Of a stretch of DNA of 14,161 nt, positions 6,238 through 13,145 are shown piece after piece. Position numbers and translations under genes: made by a program. Every line of letters begins with the position of its first letter. The stretch's first letter is position 1. Origin of the DNA: an uncultured Clostridia bacterium (GTDB lineage Bacteria; Bacillota; Clostridia; Oscillospirales; CAG-382); assembly GCA_947627335.1 (NCBI GenBank), contig CANQVQ010000041.1, forward strand, positions 1 to 14,161, in the 5' to 3' direction. The notes below the pieces were generated by a model. It made no database searches and had not been told where the DNA came from. It was given only the letters and a program-made list of their open reading frames with translations.

Positions 6238-7464
6238 ATGAAAAAGACCATGCAGAGGAAATATGCACGCCTGCTCGTGCGGGTGGGCGTGAACGTACAG
6301 AAGGGGCAGACGCTTATCGTCCGCGCCCAGACGGAAAGCTATCCGTTCGTCGAATTGCTCGCGGACGAGGCGTACAAAGCGGGCGCCGGGGACGTGCAGA
6401 TCGAATGGAGCGACCAGACCCTCAACCGGCTCAACTACCGCCACCGTTCGATGACGGCGCTCTCGCAGGTGCATCCGTGGCAGGTGGAGAAGCTGAAAGA
6501 GGAAGCGGAGACCCTGCCCGCCACGATCCGGCTGTATTCGGAGGACCCGGACGGTCTGCGGGGCATCGATCAGGAAAAGCTCAAGAAGGTCCGCCAGAAG
6601 CGGTACCCCATTCTGCGCCCCTATCAGGAGCGGATGGAGAACAAGTATCAATGGCTGGTCGCGGCGGTGCCGGGCAAGGCGTGGGCGAAGAAGATGTTTC
6701 CGGGCGAGCGGACGTCGACGGCGGTGGATAAGCTGTGGGAGGCGATCTTTGAGACCTGCCTCGTGACCGAGGACAACGACCCGATCTCCGCGTGGGCGGA
6801 AAAGAACCGCGTAATGGCGGAGAAGTGCCGGATCCTCAACGCGTATCGGTTCGATTCCCTGGAGTACCGCAACGGGCTGGGAACGGATTTCCGGTGCGGT
6901 CTGATGCCCGCTTCGCTCTGGTGCGCCGGCGGCGAGGAGACGCTCGGCGGGGTGTATTTCAACCCGAACCTGCCGACGGAAGAGGTCTTTACCACGCCGC
7001 AGAAGGGCAGGTGCGACGGTCGTCTGGTCGCGTCCAAGCCGCTCTCCTACCAGGGGACGCTGATCGAGGACTTCTATATCGAGTACCGGGACGGCAAGGC
7101 GGTCGCGTGGGACGCCCGGGTCGGCAAGGAGGCGCTCGACGGGATCATGCGGTCCGACGAAGGCTCGCTGATGCTCGGGGAACTGGCGCTCGTGCCGGTC
7201 GATTCCCCGATCAGCCGACAGGGCTTGCTGTACTACTGCACGCTGTTCGACGAGAACGCGAGCTGCCACGTCGCCATCGGGCGGGGATATACCAGCTGCG
7301 TCGAAGGGTTTGAACACTTGACGCGGGAGCAGATGCTCGAAATGGGCGTCAACGATTCCCAGGTGCACGTCGATTTCATGATCGGTACGCCGGACCTGAC
7401 GGTCACTGGCTGGAAGGACGGCAAAGCGACCCCGATCTTCGTCAACGGGGATTGGGCGATTTGA
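6238..7464 (+). CDS. M29-family metalloaminopeptidase (AmpS/AmpT type)
   Basis: The 408-residue cytosolic aminopeptidase of peptidase family M29 removes N-terminal residues from peptides using two metal ions. The family's active-site positions are visible in the C-terminal half: Glu249 (NLPTEEVFTTP), Glu315 (LGELALVP), His344 and Tyr351 (SCHVAIGRGY), then His377 and Asp379 (QVHVDFMIG). Length and spacing match the family. ATG 6238 is preferred over an upstream in-frame ATG at 6196 because GAAAGGGG lies seven bases before it and MKKTMQRKYARLLVRVGVNVQ is the usual N-terminus. A gene for a small membrane protein follows after 17 bp, and an isomerase gene after that, suggesting one transcript ending at the terminators after 8666. 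Its peptide preference cannot be read from sequence. Confidence 0.95.
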   Translation: MKKTMQRKYARLLVRVGVNVQKGQTLIVRAQTESYPFVELLADEAYKAGAGDVQIEWSDQTLNRLNYRHRSMTALSQVHPWQVEKLKEEAETLPATIRLYSEDPDGLRGIDQEKLKKVRQKRYPILRPYQERMENKYQWLVAAVPGKAWAKKMFPGERTSTAVDKLWEAIFETCLVTEDNDPISAWAEKNRVMAEKCRILNAYRFDSLEYRNGLGTDFRCGLMPASLWCAGGEETLGGVYFNPNLPTEEVFTTPQKGRCDGRLVASKPLSYQGTLIEDFYIEYRDGKAVAWDARVGKEALDGIMRSDEGSLMLGELALVPVDSPISRQGLLYYCTLFDENASCHVAIGRGYTSCVEGFEHLTREQMLEMGVNDSQVHVDFMIGTPDLTVTGWKDGKATPIFVNGDWAI

Positions 7465-7481
7465 GAAAGGAAGGAAAACGT

Positions 7482-7844
7482 ATGGAAACCTTGCGGGAGG
7501 ACCTGCGGGAGCTGACGGACGCCGCGTCCGTGCTGCTCGACGACAGGCTGTACACGTTTGAAAGCTACCGTTCGCTGGTGCAGGCGGTGGCATACGCGAA
7601 GGTGGCGCTCGCGAACGGGGACGCCGAGGAGGAGACGCTGCGGGGCGCGTATACCGGGCTTTGCGAGGCGGTCGACGCGATGGAAGTGCGGGCGGACCCT
7701 GCGGAGGAGCAGCGCAAGAAAAACGAGAAGGACCTGCTTCGCAAGTCCCTGCCGCTTCTGCTCGGCGGGGCGGCGATCGGCGGGCTCTGGCTCGGGAAAA
7801 AGCTGTTCGGTCGGAAAAAACCGAAGCGTTCGGAGGAAAAATAG
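7482..7844 (+). CDS. Small FIVAR-like helical protein with a C-terminal membrane anchor
   Basis: 120 residues. Residues about 6-70 follow the FIVAR pattern: LTDAASVLLDDRLYTFESY, then LVQAVAYAKVALANGDAEEE, then AYTGLCEAVDAM. That is the three-helix spacing with a YT-x-x-SY core usually found as repeats in secreted surface proteins. Here there is no signal peptide. A charged linker (71-88) leads to one hydrophobic segment (about 90-109, LPLLLGGAAIGGLWLGKKLF) and a basic tail RKKPKR. This suggests a tail-anchored protein with the helical domain in the cytosol; topology is inferred. Start ATG 7482 follows GAAAGGAAGG at proper spacing, 17 bp after the aminopeptidase stop; it ends in TAG, 12 bp before the next gene. 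Function unknown. The FIVAR link rests on pattern similarity only. Confidence 0.82.
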   Translation: METLREDLRELTDAASVLLDDRLYTFESYRSLVQAVAYAKVALANGDAEEETLRGAYTGLCEAVDAMEVRADPAEEQRKKNEKDLLRKSLPLLLGGAAIGGLWLGKKLFGRKKPKRSEEK

Positions 7845-7856
7845 GAGGGCATCGCG

Positions 7857-8666
7857 ATGAAACTCGGGTTACAGTTGTTTTCCGTCCGCGCAGACGCGGA
7901 GCGGGATCTTGCGGGGACGCTGCGGGAGGTCGCCGGAATGGGCTACGACGGCGTGGAGCTGGCGGGGCTGTACGGGAAGTCCCCGGAGGAAGTGCGGTCG
8001 CTCGCGAAGGACGCGGGGCTGGAGATCATCTCCGCCCACGTCGGGCTTGCCGAATTTCGGCAGGATCTGGCGGGGACCGTCGCGGCGTACCGCAGGATCG
8101 GCTGTCGGTACGTCGCCGTGCCGTACCTGATGCCGGAGGACCGCCCGAACGGGGCGAATTTCGCGCAGACGACGGCGGACATCGCCAAAATTGCGGCGGA
8201 ATGCGAGAAACAGGGGTTGATCCTGCTCTACCACAACCACGATTTTGAGTTCGCCCGCCTGCCGGACGGACGCACGGCGCTCGAAGCGCTGTACGCCTGC
8301 GCGCCGGACACGCAGCTGCAGACGGAACTGGACGTCTGCTGGGCGACGCTGGTCGGCGAGGACCCGGCGGCGCTTCTGCGGAAGCAGGTCGGGCGTGCGC
8401 CGTTGGTACATCTGAAGGATTCGACCGGCGACCGCCCCGCCGAGCACTACGAGCAGATCGGTCTTACGCACCGCCCTGCGCCGAACGCGGGACCGTTCAC
8501 CTTCCGTCCGGTCGGGAGCGGGAATGTGGACATTCCGGCGGTGGTTGCGGCGGCGAAGGAGGTCGGGACCTCGTGGGTCATCGTCGAACAGGACGAACCC
8601 GCCGACGGGCAGACCGCCCTCGATTCCGCCCGCCAGTCCGCGGAATATGTGAAGAAATTGCTGTAA
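7857..8666 (+). CDS. Sugar phosphate isomerase/epimerase-like TIM-barrel protein (xylose isomerase-like, AP endonuclease 2 superfamily)
   Basis: The 269-residue single-domain TIM barrel belongs to the superfamily that includes IolE inosose dehydratase, keto-sugar 3-epimerases and endonuclease IV. The N-terminus KLGLQLFSVR begins strand 1, GYDGVELAG carries Glu34, and ISAHVGL carries His61. LLYHNHDFEF (123-132) is a typical signature. TELDVCWA (Glu157, Asp159), HLKD (His185) and VIVEQDEP (Glu244) supply probable metal ligands and the catalytic acid/base pair. Start ATG 7857 has AGGAGGG upstream, and it lies 12 bp after the preceding TAG, so it belongs to the same operon. Two strong hairpin terminators follow. 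The substrate is unknown: no sugar transporter, kinase or inositol genes surround it, so a specific name would be unjustified. Confidence 0.9.
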   Translation: MKLGLQLFSVRADAERDLAGTLREVAGMGYDGVELAGLYGKSPEEVRSLAKDAGLEIISAHVGLAEFRQDLAGTVAAYRRIGCRYVAVPYLMPEDRPNGANFAQTTADIAKIAAECEKQGLILLYHNHDFEFARLPDGRTALEALYACAPDTQLQTELDVCWATLVGEDPAALLRKQVGRAPLVHLKDSTGDRPAEHYEQIGLTHRPAPNAGPFTFRPVGSGNVDIPAVVAAAKEVGTSWVIVEQDEPADGQTALDSARQSAEYVKKLL

Positions 8667-8674
8667 AAAACAGG

Positions 8675-8712
8675 ATGCACCCCAAAAGATATGGTTTGGG
8701 GTGCATTTTTTA
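8675..8712 (+). terminator. Rho-independent terminator of the plus-strand operon
   Basis: ATGCACCCCAAA (8675-8686) pairs perfectly over 12 bp with TTTGGGGTGCAT (8695-8706) across an 8-nt loop, and six or seven T residues follow. It lies 8 bp after the isomerase stop. Confidence 0.93.
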
Positions 8713-8720
8713 TGGGGAAG

Positions 8721-8750
8721 AAAAAAGACGGCGTTTCGCCGTCTTTTTTT
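8721..8750. terminator. Bidirectional terminator between convergent genes
   Basis: GACGGCG (8727-8733), loop TTT, CGCCGTC (8737-8743), flanked by six A on the left and seven T on the right, so it can work in both directions. Two bases further on is the stop codon of the minus-strand gene ending at 8753, for which this is the terminator. Confidence 0.93.
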
Positions 8751-8752
8751 GT

Positions 8753-9847
8753 TTACGATTTCGTTTCGGACGCTTTTTCCCGTTTTTTGCGGCGGAAGGA
8801 CGCGGCGAGCGCCGAGAACAGCACCAGAAGCCCGCACAGGAGCAGGCAGATATAGAACGAGATCCCACGCGAGAGCAGTTCGACGCAGGTCGTATCCGGG
8901 ATCAGGCAGTCGAAGCCGTCGAGGAACAGTCCGTCCGACACGCCGACCGCGCCCGGGATCGGCACCGCGTTCGAGCCGAGCACGACGAACCCCTGCGTGA
9001 TCAGCACTTCCCGCGCAAGCAGCGCGCTCCCGCCGGTCGCGAGGAACACGCACAGCGTCACGCCGATGTTGCAGAAGCGCTGTAACAGGTTCAGCAGGAA
9101 CACGCGGACCACGACCGATTTGCCCTTGCGGAACGCGCCGACGCAAGCCCGGTACTCCTCCGCCATTTGGTGCAGGGATTCCCGTTTGGTCTCCACGTTG
9201 CGAACCAAATGTAGCTTATGCAGCAGATTGAGCCCGAATCCGGCGATCCGCAGAATGATTTTCTCCTTCAAAATCAGCAGCAGAAGCCCGACGACGAACA
9301 GGGTCTGGATCAGAGCGCCGAGCAGAATGAGGATCCGTCCGGGCAGGGAAAACGAGAAGAACGCGCTCGGGCAGACCAGAAAGCACAGCGCCCCGACGAC
9401 GAGCAGGGAAACCGTGTAGAGCATGACGTTGAGCAGCAGGGTCATGGTCGTGACCGCGCCGGGGATCTTATCCCGCAGCATCAGCACCGCGCTCGCCGGC
9501 TGTCCGCCGGTCGCGGACGGGGTGATGGCGGAAAAGTAGATGTCGGCGGCGGAGTAGACCGTGTTGCGCCAGAGCGACCGCTTATGTCCGAAAAAAGCGC
9601 ACAAACGCCGCAGGCTGAGCGCCTCGAACAGGATGAACCCGAGCATACACAGGAACGCGCAGACGATCCAGAACGGATTGGCGTTGCGAAGCAGTTCGAC
9701 CATTTTTTCCGGGGAGAAATCGTCGGAATTGCAGATGACCGTGTAGAGCGTCAGCCCGGCAAGCAACAGGAAAACCAGGAACCAGAGCACCCGGTGGGGA
9801 CGTTTCCGCTTGCCGTGCGGCGTCTGCGGGGGTATTTCTTGCTGCAT
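8753..9847 (-). CDS. Flippase-like polytopic membrane protein (lysylphosphatidylglycerol synthase transmembrane family, UPF0104/TIGR00374)
   Basis: The 364-residue integral membrane protein has about eight hydrophobic segments, among them 20-40, 59-76, 136-160, 171-195, 246-271 and 330-350. The family motif ITPSATGGQP is at 108-117 after YSAADIYFS, and PIPGAVGVSDGLF is at 296-308, the second conserved motif. This is the domain that forms the flippase half of MprF; stand-alone members are thought to move lipids or lipid-linked sugars across the membrane. No lysyltransferase catalytic domain is present, so it is not itself a full MprF. ATG 9847 is preferred over GTG 9856 because AAAGGA lies about ten bases upstream of the ATG and would be too close to the GTG. 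It is the second gene after the PAP2-like gene (40-bp gap). The lipid moved is unknown. Confidence 0.9.
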   Translation of the reverse strand: MQQEIPPQTPHGKRKRPHRVLWFLVFLLLAGLTLYTVICNSDDFSPEKMVELLRNANPFWIVCAFLCMLGFILFEALSLRRLCAFFGHKRSLWRNTVYSAADIYFSAITPSATGGQPASAVLMLRDKIPGAVTTMTLLLNVMLYTVSLLVVGALCFLVCPSAFFSFSLPGRILILLGALIQTLFVVGLLLLILKEKIILRIAGFGLNLLHKLHLVRNVETKRESLHQMAEEYRACVGAFRKGKSVVVRVFLLNLLQRFCNIGVTLCVFLATGGSALLAREVLITQGFVVLGSNAVPIPGAVGVSDGLFLDGFDCLIPDTTCVELLSRGISFYICLLLCGLLVLFSALAASFRRKKREKASETKS

Positions 9848-9887
9848 CGTCTGCACTTCCTTTCTGTTTGGGATGGGTTTGACGCCG

Positions 9888-10577
9888 TCAGGACGCGGGA
9901 CGGTTCCGACGGAACAGGCGCTCCAGCGCCGGGTAGATACGCCCGGCGTTCAGGACGCGGGCGAGGAGGATGCCCGCCTCGGCGACGGCGACGCCGCCGA
10001 CCACGTCCAACAGGACGTGCTGCTTGACGAGCAGGGTCGAGAAGAACACCGCGAGCGTGCCGAATAGGAAGGTCACGCGCCAAAAGACCGGGCGGCGCAG
10101 CCTGCGGAATCGGAAGGAGGCGCGCAGGACCACCCAGCTTTCCATGCAGTGAATGGACGGGAAAAGGTTATCCGGCGGATCGAGGTCGTAGACGATCCGG
10201 GTCAGCCGGTCGAACAGCGAATGCGCTTCCGACAGGTCCGGGCGGTTCGCCATGTACGTCGGGAGGAACAGGAAAAAGAGCAGGCAGAGCAGTTTTCCGA
10301 TCAGTTCGCCGGAAAAAAGCTCGTAGCAGAGCGTTTTTTCCTCCCGGGCGATGAACAGGAAGCCGACGACCCAGAGCAGGTACGCGCCGAGATAGAAAAG
10401 GATCGCCCAGCTTTCAAACGGAATGAGGTCGTCGATCGGCAGGGACAGGTCGTAATGCTTCCAGCCGGAGGTGAGGATGCGGTTGCCGAAGTAGACCAGT
10501 ATATTGAACAGCACGCTGCACAGGATCGGCAGGACGCCGTACAGCGGCAGGAAACGCAGGAAATATTTATCCTCCAT
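9888..10577 (-). CDS. PAP2-superfamily membrane phosphatase/phosphotransferase
   Basis: The 229-residue membrane protein has hydrophobic segments at about 10-30, 58-77, 95-110, 165-184 and 188-208. Two PAP2 motifs are visible: NLFPSIHCMESW with PSIH at 140-143, and STLLVKQHVLLD with His187 and Asp191. The pair of histidines and the aspartate form the phospho-histidine active site in this superfamily. The arginine of the classical third motif (SR-x6-H) is not seen, and the first motif is weak (ANRPDL at 110-115), as in the inositolphosphotransferase-like PAP2 branch. Likely substrates are phospholipid or isoprenyl phosphates; this is family inference. ATG 10577 is chosen because it begins a normal N-terminus; an alternative TTG at 10607 has no better site. 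It is first in its operon, with a strong promoter at 10625-10653, and is followed by the flippase-like gene. Confidence 0.88.
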   Translation of the reverse strand: MEDKYFLRFLPLYGVLPILCSVLFNILVYFGNRILTSGWKHYDLSLPIDDLIPFESWAILFYLGAYLLWVVGFLFIAREEKTLCYELFSGELIGKLLCLLFFLFLPTYMANRPDLSEAHSLFDRLTRIVYDLDPPDNLFPSIHCMESWVVLRASFRFRRLRRPVFWRVTFLFGTLAVFFSTLLVKQHVLLDVVGGVAVAEAGILLARVLNAGRIYPALERLFRRNRPAS

Positions 10578-10624
10578 GGAGAAGGCGGTCCCTTCTTTCC
10601 TCGTCAAAACAAAACGTCAAACGC

Positions 10625-10653
10625 AGTATAGCAGATTTCCCCCGGTTTGTCAA
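10625..10653 (-). promoter_or_regulatory. Sigma-A promoter for the PAP2/flippase-like operon
   Basis: Minus strand: perfect TTGACA (10653-10648), a 17-nt spacer, TATACT (10630-10625). The start would be near 10618, about 40 nt before the ATG at 10577. Confidence 0.9.
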
Positions 10654-10674
10654 GACGGAGCGGCACAGAAAAAC

Positions 10675-10700
10675 AAAAAACGGGAGCGCGTCGGCTCCCG
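10675..10700 (-). terminator. Rho-independent terminator after the serine hydrolase remnant
   Basis: CGGGAGC (10681-10687) pairs with GCTCCCG (10694-10700) over a 6-nt loop. On the minus strand six T residues follow (10680-10675), then more T-rich sequence. It lies 15 bp past the TAG at 10717-10715 and isolates this operon from the next promoter. Confidence 0.92.
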
Positions 10701-10714
10701 TTTGTTTCCCAAAA

Positions 10715-11203
10715 CTATTTCATCAGTTTGTCGTTGATACACTTCACGATGTTGCCGACCAACGCTTCGTCCGCCGGCTCGCCTTCGGACGCGTTGAGGA
10801 TCGCGACGACGTACGGGCGGTCCGCCCAGACGATCGCGCCGTCGTTGCACACCGCGTTCTTCCCGAAATTGTCGCCGGATTTGTGGGAATACTTCTCTTC
10901 GCAGTTGTAGGCGATGGCACGGCTCCCGTCGAGCGCGTAGGCGCAGAAGGAAACGCGTTTGTTGTAGCCGTCGAGCAGATTTTGGATTTTTTGCAGGGCT
11001 TCCGCCGTTTCCGGGTCCTCCGGGTCGAGGTCGCCGTAGGTCAGCAGGGCGTCCTTTTCCGTCTGCGTGAGCGAATGGAGCTGCACCTTCGCGTCGTCCT
11101 CCGGGTTGACCGGGACTTCAAGTTCCCCGCCCGAAAAGACCGGGTCGGGATAGGAGACGAGCCCGGACGAAACGCCCGAAGTTTCCACCGCTCCGTATTT
11201 CAC
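10715..11203 (-). pseudogene. Class A beta-lactamase-fold serine hydrolase remnant lacking its catalytic core
   Basis: From GTG 11203, which overlaps the amidase stop as GTGA, the product has 162 residues. Residues about 65-100 (QKIQNLLDGYNKRVSFCAYAL, then DGSRAIAYN) match the first strands of the class A beta-lactamase/serine hydrolase fold. Residues 107-137 (HKSGDN, then NDGAIVWADRPYVVAILN) match its C-terminal KTG-like motif and last strands. The two are joined at about residue 105 (near 10889), so the helical core that should carry SxxK and SDN, roughly 130-160 residues, is absent. No signal peptide exists, although relatives act outside the cell. Its state is best read as an in-frame deletion and loss of enzyme activity. 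The reading frame, stop and terminator are intact, so a short protein could still be made. The start is uncertain. An assembly collapse is the main alternative. Confidence 0.75.
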
Positions 11204-12153
11204 TGGCCGTTCAGCAGGAAATATTCGATCCCGTCCGCGACGGCACGGGCGAAAGCGTTCTGCCACGCTTCGTCCCGCAGGTTTTGCGCGTCCGTCGGGT
11301 TGGTCGCGTAGCCGGATTCGATCAGGACGGAGGGCATATCCGGGTACTTGTTGACCGCGAACGCCTCCTCCCAGTCCCACGCGATCTCGCGTTGGGCGGT
11401 CTGCGGGAAAGCCGCGGCAAGTCCCCGTGCGAGCGCGTCCGAAAGCGACGCGGACGGCTTGACGTAGGGGGTGTCCGTACAGCGGTAAAGCTCGAAGCCG
11501 GACAGGGCGGACGAATCGGCGTTGGCGTTGACGTGGATGGAGACGAACAGCGACGCGGGGACTTCCGCCCCGGCGGACAGCAGGTTCGCGCAGTAGGAGC
11601 GCTCGTAGATGTTGAACAGATCGTCCTCCGTCATGCCCTCCCGGAACGTGCGGACGGTCTCCGCCTGCTGTTCCGGGGTGCGGTGGCTGTACTGTCCGAC
11701 CAGTCGCCGGAGGTAGCCGTCGAGGTCATAGGAGAGGGATTCGGCGAGGGCGTTCATCTCGGCGACGGTCGGGAACTTCTGCCCGTCGTGGGTCTGCAGG
11801 ACGGTCACGCCGTCTGCCTCCAGCGCGGAGCGGACCTTGGAAACCAGTACCGGCGTGACGTCCTTTTCGCACAGCGTGCCGTCCGGGAAGGCGCAGCCGA
11901 CGTCGCCGAAGCCGTGCCCGGGGTCCAGCACGACGGTCTTCCCGCGCAGGGCTTCCCGCAGGGTCGAGACGTCCGGCTCGGACGGATCGTCCTCCGCGAG
12001 CAGCGGATTTTCCGTCGGGGGACGCCAGATCAATTCGGAGGGGGTCAGGCTCTCGTCCTCCGACGAGGGGCGGGAGAGTCGGCATTGGGCGAGCAGCAGG
12101 GCGATGGCGCACAGCAGACCGAGCAAGAGTGCGAATTTTCCGGGGTGTTTCAT
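11200..12153 (-). CDS. N-acetylmuramoyl-L-alanine amidase (Amidase_3), exported
   Basis: The 317-residue zinc amidase cleaves between N-acetylmuramic acid and the stem peptide of peptidoglycan. A signal sequence/anchor (1-23, KFALLLGLLCAIALLLAQ) precedes Cys24; LAQC is not a canonical lipobox because Gln is at -1, so lipidation is doubtful. After a linker the domain starts with VVLDPGHGFGDVG: zinc ligands His80, Glu96 (CEKDVT) and His207 (FVSIHVNAN), catalytic Glu279 (SVLIESGYATN). Between Glu96 and His207 there are about 55 more residues than usual, at about 124-178. ATG 12153 is chosen for AAAGGAAG eight bases upstream and for the signal peptide; an upstream in-frame ATG at 12213 has no such support. 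It overlaps the next gene by 4 bp. A plausible promoter is at 12204-12233. Confidence 0.93.
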   Translation of the reverse strand: MKHPGKFALLLGLLCAIALLLAQCRLSRPSSEDESLTPSELIWRPPTENPLLAEDDPSEPDVSTLREALRGKTVVLDPGHGFGDVGCAFPDGTLCEKDVTPVLVSKVRSALEADGVTVLQTHDGQKFPTVAEMNALAESLSYDLDGYLRRLVGQYSHRTPEQQAETVRTFREGMTEDDLFNIYERSYCANLLSAGAEVPASLFVSIHVNANADSSALSGFELYRCTDTPYVKPSASLSDALARGLAAAFPQTAQREIAWDWEEAFAVNKYPDMPSVLIESGYATNPTDAQNLRDEAWQNAFARAVADGIEYFLLNGQ

Positions 12154-12203
12154 AAGAGGGACTTCCTTTCCTGCCGGCGTGCGCCGGTCGTTTTTACGGG
12201 TCC

Positions 12204-12233
12204 AGTGTAGCACCCCGTCGGGCAGGAAGTCAG
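12204..12233 (-). promoter_or_regulatory. Probable promoter for the amidase gene
   Basis: Minus strand: CTGACT (12233-12228), an 18-nt spacer, TACACT (12209-12204). The start would be near 12198, with a leader of about 45 nt holding a small CCGGC/GCCGG hairpin (12174-12187). The -35 box matches only four of six consensus bases. A perfect TTGACA at 12246-12241 is too far upstream to pair with this -10. Confidence 0.55.
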
Positions 12234-12255
12234 CAGGAAGTTGTCAAAAAGTTGT

Positions 12256-12293
12256 AAAAAGCCCGAACGTCGGCGAAAAACCGTCGTTCGGGC
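12256..12293 (-). terminator. Rho-independent terminator of the histidine kinase operon
   Basis: GCCCGAACG (12261-12269) pairs with CGTTCGGGC (12285-12293); CGG/CCG extends the stem after one T-T mismatch. On the minus strand it is followed by five T residues (12260-12256). It lies 18 bp past the stop at 12312. Confidence 0.9.
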
Positions 12294-12311
12294 GAAAAAA
12301 GGGCAAGACCG

Positions 12312-13142
12312 TCAAAAATTCGGGTCGGTCCGCAGGCTGACGCCGAAGACGGTCACCGTCGTCGGGTCGCACAGCAGGGTCATCTCGCAGGACTTGAAGG
12401 AAAAGGTGAAGGAAACGTCGTTCCCGATCGACCGACAGGACACGGACCCGTTCAGGAACAGGTCGAACGCGTTGGCGTAATCCGCACCGACGCGCTCGCA
12501 GGCGCTCGCGTACTGCCACAGGAAGGTCGTGAACGGATTCTCCCCGTCCGGCTGGAGCGTCTGCGCCTGCGCGTACTTCCAAAGCGCGTCCGTGCCGCTC
12601 GCGACGACGTCGGGGGACGGGTCCGCGCCCTGTTCCGGGCGGAAGCTGAGGTAGCAGAGTTCCCGCTGCCCGTACGGGTCCTGCCGAACGGCAAGCGATA
12701 GCAGGTACCGCGTGGACGAAAGGACCGTCGCCTGCACGTTCTCCGCGGGATCCACCTCGTACACGTCCGCATACCGCAGGACGGTCACCGTCATGTCCCG
12801 GAAGCCGAAAAGGGACCGGTCCTCGTCCGCCAGGGCTTCCCCGCCTTGCCCATGCACGGCATAGAAACCGGTCGGTTCGGACGGGAGAAAGGCCGCGAGC
12901 AGCTCGGTCAGTTCCGCTTCCCCGGGTAGTTCCGTTTCCAGCGGAACGGTCATGGCGTGCCACGGGTAGAGGACGGGCGGCTCCTCCTCGGCGGGAGCGG
13001 AAATCGACATTTCATAGGAAACCGTGCCGCCGTCCCGCCCCGCGAGCAGGGACATCGCACCGCCGAACAGCAGCAGTGTCGTTCCCGTCGTCCGAAGCGG
13101 GGGCGGGACCCGAAAGGTCCGTTTGCGTTTCGCGTTTCGCAC
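12312..13142 (-). CDS. Membrane-anchored protein of unknown function linked to a histidine kinase
   Basis: 276 residues, not recognised as any family. A basic N-terminus (RNAKRKRTFRV) precedes one hydrophobic segment at about 18-35 (TTGTTLLLFGGAMSLLAG). After that comes a polar, proline-rich linker (about 44-60) and a mixed alpha/beta domain to the end. This predicts a type II anchored or secreted protein with an extracytoplasmic domain. The start is GTG 13142: AGGAGG lies eight bases upstream, inside the end of the kinase gene, and the start is 3 bp after the kinase stop. Translation of the two is therefore probably coupled, and the protein may be a sensor partner or regulator of the kinase, or an output of its pathway. 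It contains a few cysteines (for example VSCRS and KSCEM near the C-terminus) that could form disulfides. A terminator follows. Confidence 0.85.
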   Translation of the reverse strand: MRNAKRKRTFRVPPPLRTTGTTLLLFGGAMSLLAGRDGGTVSYEMSISAPAEEEPPVLYPWHAMTVPLETELPGEAELTELLAAFLPSEPTGFYAVHGQGGEALADEDRSLFGFRDMTVTVLRYADVYEVDPAENVQATVLSSTRYLLSLAVRQDPYGQRELCYLSFRPEQGADPSPDVVASGTDALWKYAQAQTLQPDGENPFTTFLWQYASACERVGADYANAFDLFLNGSVSCRSIGNDVSFTFSFKSCEMTLLCDPTTVTVFGVSLRTDPNF

Positions 13143-13145
13143 GGG

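Noticed and set aside
5866..7593. Long minus-strand open frame opposite yajC and the M29 aminopeptidase gene
   Set aside because: No motif, no ribosome binding site, and it covers a well-supported gene on the other strand.
12174..12187. CCGGC/GCCGG hairpin upstream of the amidase gene as a terminator
   Set aside because: It is short with a 4-base loop, and on the minus strand no T run follows; it lies in the predicted leader.
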